A stretch of 63,934 nucleotides of DNA from Polaromonas sp. Its GTDB lineage: Bacteria; Pseudomonadota; Gammaproteobacteria; Burkholderiales; Burkholderiaceae_C. Numbering within the stretch: position 1 is the stretch's first letter; each line of letters begins with the position of its first letter. This document shows, in pieces, positions 59,977-63,934 of this stretch. Location: contig JAQGNE010000067.1 of assembly GCA_028291985.1 (NCBI GenBank), positions 1 through 63,934 on the forward strand. The letters are read 5' to 3'. A program made the translations under genes and the position numbers. Under the pieces are notes generated by a model that was given only the letters and a program-made list of their open reading frames with translations, did not search any database and was not told the DNA's origin.

Positions 59977-60472
59977 CTAGGGCCTGATAAAACGCTTTCG
60001 GCAAGCGTGAGGATCGAGACCCTCACAAAACACAGGCTCTTCCGCAGGCCAAAAGGCCGGCTCGCAATAGGCCGGCTTGCCCGACTTGAGCGCGCGGTCC
60101 ATCTCCAGCAGGGCGCTGTGCGCATCAGGATTGGTGCACAGCGTGCAGGTGATCAGCACCGTGTCAAAGCTGGCGTCAGGCAAAGGAACCTTGTCAGCCG
60201 AAAGCCCGACCAGATCACCCGCCAACCCCGCCTCGGCAATGCGCGCGTGCGCCAGCGGATGCATCTGCAATGCTGGGCCAAGCCTGGTGATGTGGATGAC
60301 CCGCTACTTGTCGTAATGGCGAATGTTCAGGCCGGTGCCGATGCCGACTTCCAGCACACGCCCCTGTGCCCTCTGGCACCACCAGCTGGCGCATGCGGCT
60401 GACCATGCACATGCCGCAGGCCAGGTCCGGAGCGATGGGGAGGATGTGGCGGCCGTACCAGTTGGGGGGCAT
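59977..60472 (-). pseudogene. Decayed duplicate of the UbiE-like methyltransferase
   Basis: It starts like the intact gene (MPPNWYGRHILPIAPDLACG, RMRQLVVPEG), then a one-base shift near 60370 spoils motif I, and a TAG falls after HYDK where the intact copy has Arg. The alignment resumes as HITRLGPALQMH, LVGLSADKVPLPDASFDTVL and ALLEMDRALKSG, then loses its C-terminal third. DNA identity to 58070-58469 is high over long stretches. It is a tandem duplicate that has died. Confidence 0.9.
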
Positions 60473-60791
60473 GTGAGGTCTCCGGTTTTGGCTTTTGTGG
60501 CTTAGCAAACTTTGCCGCCCGTTGAAGAGCCAGCTCCATTCGCTACGCTTTTGATAGCGAACTTTGGGCGCCTCAATTACACAACAGCCTGCTTTAACCT
60601 AAAAAATCATCTCAATCTGCTTCAACCACCTTTTTGGCTTTACGCCAGCTGCACGGCGGCGCATTCTGCTCTTACCGCATAGCAGCGCCTATCACTGCAG
60701 CCGGGCAGTTGGCGTGCCGACAGATTGCGTTTCAAGGCAACAAGTCTGCACCCGGTGGCTTGCCCTTTCACTTAAACCAAGGAAGCAGTTC
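60473..60791. other. Intergenic region between duplicate methyltransferase and small gene
   Basis: Holds a degraded GCTA..TAGC hairpin at 60540-60560. No gene is supported. Confidence 0.4.
60540..60560. repeat. Probable degraded fragment of the dispersed repeat
   Basis: TCGCTACGCTTTTGATAGCGA keeps a GCTA..TAGC stem, followed by ACTTTGGGCGCCTC. Similarity to the family is partial. Confidence 0.4.
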
Positions 60792-60973
60792 ATGACCGAT
60801 CCCCGCAATGTGGCCACGACAAAAAAGTGCAACAGGAAAAAAAGAAACACCACGAAGAAATCGCACCGGGCTCAGAACATGTGCCCCAGCCCGGCCAAAA
60901 GCCCAAGAGGCGCCCTGACGAAGACAAGAAGCCGGATGAAGCTACGGACGCTGAGACCACACCAGGTAGCTGA
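60792..60973 (+). pseudogene. Small hydrophilic charged protein, one-base frameshift
   Basis: AAGGA lies well placed before the ATG at 60792. The first eight codons read MTDPRNVA; after a one-base shift at 60816 the sequence becomes a very charged protein (HDKKVQQEKKKHHEEIAPGS, then VPQPGQKPKRRPDEDKKPDE) ending at the TGA at 60971. The unshifted frame instead gives a Cys/Thr/Lys mixture. The charged reading is much more protein-like. About 60 residues, disordered; no family recognised. Confidence 0.5.
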
Positions 60974-61032
60974 CCAGCCAATGGCGGCAAAAATCTGCTG
61001 ATTTTTTTATTTGCTGCAATATCGCTTTAGGT

Positions 61033-61629
61033 CTATTCGGCTTGCACTGCGGCTTCGCGCCAACTGCCCTGCGCCAGTCCTTCCAGTGTGTAGGGGCCAA
61101 TCGACGCACGAATTAGCCGCAAGGTCGGATGGCCAACCGCAGCCGTCATACGCCGCACCTGGCGGTTGCGGCCTTCACGAATGCCCAGTTCTATCCATTC
61201 CGTCGGGACGGCCTTGCGCACCCGCACCGGCGGCTCGCGCTCCCACAAGGCGGGCGGGGCACTGATGCGGCAGGCACTTGCCGGCTGTGTAGGGCCGTCA
61301 TTGAGCTGCACACCACTGCGCAGCGCAGCCAGGGCCGCATCATCCGGCTCGCCTTCTACCTGCACCCAATAAGTTTTAAGCATCTTGAAGCGCGGGTCAC
61401 TAATGCGCGCCTGCAGTTGGCCGTCACTGGTCAGCAAAAGCAGGCCTTCGCTGTCGGCATCCAGCCGCCCGGCGACATAAACGCCGGGCAGGGCGATGAA
61501 GTCCTTCAGCCCGCGCCATTTGCCTTCAGGAGTGAACTGGCTCAACACGCCGTAGGGCTTGTTGAAGCAGATGAGGCTGGGGGGTATAGGGGTAATTAGT
61601 GGATGAGGCTGCAAATCGGGGTTCTGCAA
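61033..61629 (-). CDS. RluE/RsuA-family pseudouridine synthase
   Basis: About 198 residues without an S4 domain, as in RluE, which modifies U2457 of 23S r[23 protein letters not shown] opens the fold, the catalytic Asp is in [20 protein letters not shown], and the C-terminal [20 protein letters not shown] is diagnostic of the RsuA/RluB-E group. The start is unclear: no ATG lies between the end of the ATPase remnant (61668) and the homology, so a TTG at 61629 is proposed. The gene borders a decayed, low-GC region; its own promoter may have been acquired there. Confidence 0.85.
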   Translation of the reverse strand: MQNPDLQPHPLITPIPPSLICFNKPYGVLSQFTPEGKWRGLKDFIALPGVYVAGRLDADSEGLLLLTSDGQLQARISDPRFKMLKTYWVQVEGEPDDAALAALRSGVQLNDGPTQPASACRISAPPALWEREPPVRVRKAVPTEWIELGIREGRNRQVRRMTAAVGHPTLRLIRASIGPYTLEGLAQGSWREAAVQAE

Positions 61630-61667
61630 AAATCTGGTGGACGTGATAGCTGTTATTTTTTCAGCGA

Positions 61668-62550
61668 TTACTCGATCATGACTGGGGAGTGAGACGTCAT
61701 AACCACCTGCAAGTTGAGTTTCCGGCATTCACGTTCGAAAATCTTCAGCAGGTTAACTTGAGCAGTTGGAAATAAGCCAGCATCAGCTTCATCCATCAGT
61801 AGTAAACCGCCTTTGTAGTCGGCATATTCTGCTTTGAGCTTTTTGAACGATAGCAGCGCCATGATGATCTGACCCGCCTTGTCCTCGCCTGCCGAGACCG
61901 ACTCATGGTTGTAGTTGTCGCCGTGGGCCACGGCAGAAGTGATTGTTCCATGCGTACCAGTGGCTTGGTCGAACTGCGGTTGAGTAACTCGTTGGTCAGC
62001 GCAATGAACTCATGGGTATGGGCCGTCAAATAATCAAAGTCAATTCTTTTGTAATCGCGATCGGCAATTGGATACAAACGTTTTAAGCTCAAAAATATCA
62101 CAGGATGAGTGAAGTTTCTGCTTGTATTTCCCGTAGCCGTGCTGTTCTTCCTGATGACCGGGCGTGGCAATATTGTTTTGGTCTCATCGTCCGTCCGTGT
62201 CATCAACTCAAATTGGCTGTTGCGACCTGATCCGTGTACCCCTCGTGTAGAAAAATACTGGCCGACAAGGAACCTGGGACATCAAATTCTTTAGATATTC
62301 GGATGTGCTCTTTGTACTGCGACTTAAAACCTTTACCGCTAATTTGCTTGAAGCTGCGAAGATTTGCTCCTGTGCCGTAGTCTTTTTCAAAGCTGAAAAT
62401 TTCCGCTGCGATGCCAAGGATTGAGGACTTGGATGTCCCGTTCTTTCCAGAAATAACGGTGATGTAATCACAAAACTTAACTTCGACGCTATTTAAGGCG
62501 CGAAATTTTTCAATTGTTATTTCTTGAGTTGTGTCCCTGTCATACTGCAA
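61668..62550 (-). pseudogene. AAA/SMC-like ATPase, frameshifted and truncated (low GC)
   Basis: Three frame segments join into one ATPase: MQYDRDTTQEITIEKFRALN with a P-loop-like ISGKNGTSKSSILGIAAEIF, then FELMTRTDDETKTILPRPVI and NFTHPVIFLSLKRLYPIADR, then GTITSAVAHGDNYNHESVSA GEDKAGQIIMALLSF, the Walker B LLLMDEADAGLFPTAQ and TSHSPVMIE, where it stops. Shifts lie near 62208 and 61960. The P-loop has Ser where the canonical motif has Gly (GTSKS). The segment is clearly lower in GC than its surroundings, pointing to horizontal transfer. Truncation falls at the RluE boundary. Confidence 0.85.
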
Positions 62551-62647
62551 CCCCTATGTCTTATTGATTATTCATTCAATCATGAATGAATATCGTTTTT
62601 GATCGCGTGCTAGGACGTCTTGTTTTGAACGCCGTCAACTTCCTAAA

Positions 62648-62687
62648 TCAAAAAGCCAGCAAGCTTTATGATCGGCTGGCCTTTTTA
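62648..62687 (-). terminator. Intrinsic terminator after glnS
   Basis: On the minus strand: AAAAAGGCCAGC ... GCTGGC followed by TTTTT, with one bulged base in the stem. Confidence 0.8.
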
Positions 62688-62702
62688 TGACTTCACGGGA
62701 AA

Positions 62703-63934
62703 TCACTTCCCCCAACCATCCTTCAACCCCACCGCCAAGTTAAATACCGGCTTGCTGGCCTGCACATGATCCACTCGATCCGCCACAAAGTACCCATGCC
62801 GCTCAAACTGAAACTTCTGATCCGACAAGGCGTTGGCCAATGAAGGTTCAACAATCGCGTTGACGATCTTCAGGCTGTTCGGGTTCAAACCCTCAATAAA
62901 GTCTTTACCGCCTGCATCCGGCTGCGCATCCAAAAACAATCGGTCGTACATCCGCACTTCAGCATTCACGCCGTCGGCCACACCGACCCAGGTAATGGCG
63001 GCTTTAACCTTGACCAAGTCGCTGCCGGGCGTGCCGCTCTTGGTGTCGGGCACGACGGTGGCCAGCACTTCGGTGATGACTCCTTTTGCGTCTTTGGTGC
63101 AGCCTGTGCATTCAATCACGTAGCCGCCCTTCAGGCGTACTTTGTTGCCCGGAAAAAGTCGCTTGTATCCCTTGGGCGGCACTTCTTCAAAGTCTTCGCG
63201 CTCGATCCACACCTCTTTGCCGATGGTGAAGTGGCGCGTGGGCACTTCTGCGCCGTCTGGTGCGTGGGGCAGGGCGGGCAGAGTGCAGGGCTCCAGGTTG
63301 CCGGCGCCCATCACTTCATCCCAATTGGTCATCACCAGCTTGACCGGGTTCAGCACGGCCATGCCGCGGTGGGCCTTCAGTTCCAGGTCTTCACGCAAGC
63401 AGCCTTCCAGCGTGCTGTAGTCAATCCAGCTGTCGCTCTTGGTCACGCCTATGCGTTCAGCAAACAGCTGCAGTGCCTCAGGCGTGTAGCCGCGGCGGCG
63501 CAGGCCGGCAATGGTGGGCATGCGGGGGTCGTCCCAGCCGTTGACTTTGCCTTCGTTGACGAGTTGGGCCAGCTTGCGTTTGCTGGTCAGTACGTAGGTC
63601 AGATTGAGGCGGGCAAATTCGTATTGGCGCGGGTGCGGTGTGGCGATCAGGCCGCCCACTTCACGCCCGTCGGGAAGTGTTGTTGTTTCTGCCAGCCTGT
63701 CCAACAGCCAGTCATAAAACGGGCGCTGGTCTTCAAACTCCAGGGTGCAAATGCTGTGGGTGATCTGCTCCAAGGCATCTTCAACCGGGTGGGCGAAGGT
63801 GTACATGGGGTAGATGCACCACTTGTCGCCGGTGTTGTGGTGGTGCGCGCGGCGTATGCGGTAGATGGCCGGGTCGCGCAGGTTGATGTTGGGTGAGGCC
63901 ATGTCGATCTTGGCGCGCAGCACGGCGGCGCCAT
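62703..63934 (-). CDS. glnS: Glutaminyl-tRNA synthetase, 3' part (truncated by the window end)
   Basis: About 409 C-terminal residues of cytoplasmic GlnRS, which charges tRNA-Gln. The chain enters in the middle of the catalytic domain (KIDMASPNINLRDPAIYRIR), passes the class I signature region as VLTSKRKLAQLVNEGKVNGW DDPRMPTIAGLRRRG (KMSKS-type, with Thr for Met), and continues with the anticodon-binding beta-barrels (VWIEREDFEEVPPKGYKRLF PGNKVRLKG). The HIGH motif lies beyond the window. A terminator follows its stop. Confidence 0.96.
   Translation of the reverse strand, partial: GAAVLRAKIDMASPNINLRDPAIYRIRRAHHHNTGDKWCIYPMYTFAHPVEDALEQITHSICTLEFEDQRPFYDWLLDRLAETTTLPDGREVGGLIATPHPRQYEFARLNLTYVLTSKRKLAQLVNEGKVNGWDDPRMPTIAGLRRRGYTPEALQLFAERIGVTKSDSWIDYSTLEGCLREDLELKAHRGMAVLNPVKLVMTNWDEVMGAGNLEPCTLPALPHAPDGAEVPTRHFTIGKEVWIEREDFEEVPPKGYKRLFPGNKVRLKGGYVIECTGCTKDAKGVITEVLATVVPDTKSGTPGSDLVKVKAAITWVGVADGVNAEVRMYDRLFLDAQPDAGGKDFIEGLNPNSLKIVNAIVEPSLANALSDQKFQFERHGYFVADRVDHVQASKPVFNLAVGLKDGWGK

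Noticed and set aside
61033..61728. Longer start for the RluE-like protein at 61728
   Set aside because: The extra residues lie within the 3' end of the ATPase remnant in another frame and do not match the family.
1..63934. Complete mobile element or phage defence system
   Set aside because: No transposase, integrase, toxin-antitoxin pair, restriction enzyme or cas gene was recognised; the only defence-like hint is the decayed ATPase at 61.7-62.5 kb.

Overview
The window looks like a chromosomal segment of a Betaproteobacterium of the order Burkholderiales, most likely family Comamonadaceae (Polaromonas/Rhodoferax/Variovorax-like). The reasons are the moderately high GC content, three separate Bug/TctC-type periplasmic receptor genes, family-typical small proteins (VF530, DUF883, DUF808, DUF2242, YaeQ, phasin-like), and a dispersed ~60 bp intergenic repeat that ends in a GCTAT..ATAGC palindrome. 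This assignment is inference from gene content; no rRNA or tRNA gene is present in the window.

Layout. 0-5 kb: MFS exporter, Bug receptor and OsmC on the minus strand, and an acyl-CoA ligase on the plus strand. 5-11 kb: a voltage-gated K+ channel with a zinc-ribbon tail, YaeQ, then a plus-strand run of LLM flavin oxidoreductase, core-MetE (MesD-like) methionine synthase, beta-lactamase-fold hydrolase and cupin. 11-15 kb: glycine-zipper protein, DUF427, class II aldolase plus Bug receptor, universal stress protein plus DUF465. 15-18 kb: a minus-strand run of a 47-residue basic protein, VF530, RluA-type pseudouridine synthase, intradiol-dioxygenase-like protein and SDR. 18-23 kb: MFS exporter facing a redox cluster (ferredoxin, a Cys-containing unknown, diheme and triheme cytochromes c). 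23-31 kb: GNAT, DUF883, DUF808, a dead RND-pump fragment, DUF962, a methyltransferase, Dus, Bug and an ArgE-like deacetylase. 31-38 kb: a dead catalase-like gene, exonuclease III, a two-part secreted GH5 hydrolase, DUF1993, a dead DUF4864 gene. 38-49 kb: TspO, carboxylesterase, GshA, a broken DJ-1/PfpI gene, YlqF-like GTPase, SGNH lipoprotein, TrxC, two Hsp20 genes, TerB-like. 49-64 kb: DHH phosphoesterase, DUF2242 lipoprotein, DUF938, phasin-like protein, M23 peptidase, an apparently exported methyltransferase, M14-like peptidase, a UbiE-like methyltransferase with a decayed duplicate around an Old Yellow Enzyme gene, an RluE-like enzyme, a low-GC decayed AAA ATPase and the 3' part of glnS.

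The strongest themes are: (1) at least ten copies of one palindromic intergenic repeat family; (2) a high density of broken genes, each recognisable across frameshifts or stops (RND pump, catalase-like, DUF4864, DJ-1/PfpI, methyltransferase duplicate, AAA ATPase, two small hydrophilic proteins); (3) a MesD-like methionine synthase beside a flavin-dependent oxidoreductase; and (4) an electron-transfer cluster without a visible catalytic subunit. The decay may be real or may partly reflect indel errors in the assembly; the in-frame stop codons and lost catalytic residues in several of these genes argue that at least some of it is real. I did not find a complete new defence or mobile system; the closest hint is the low-GC ATPase remnant next to glnS.
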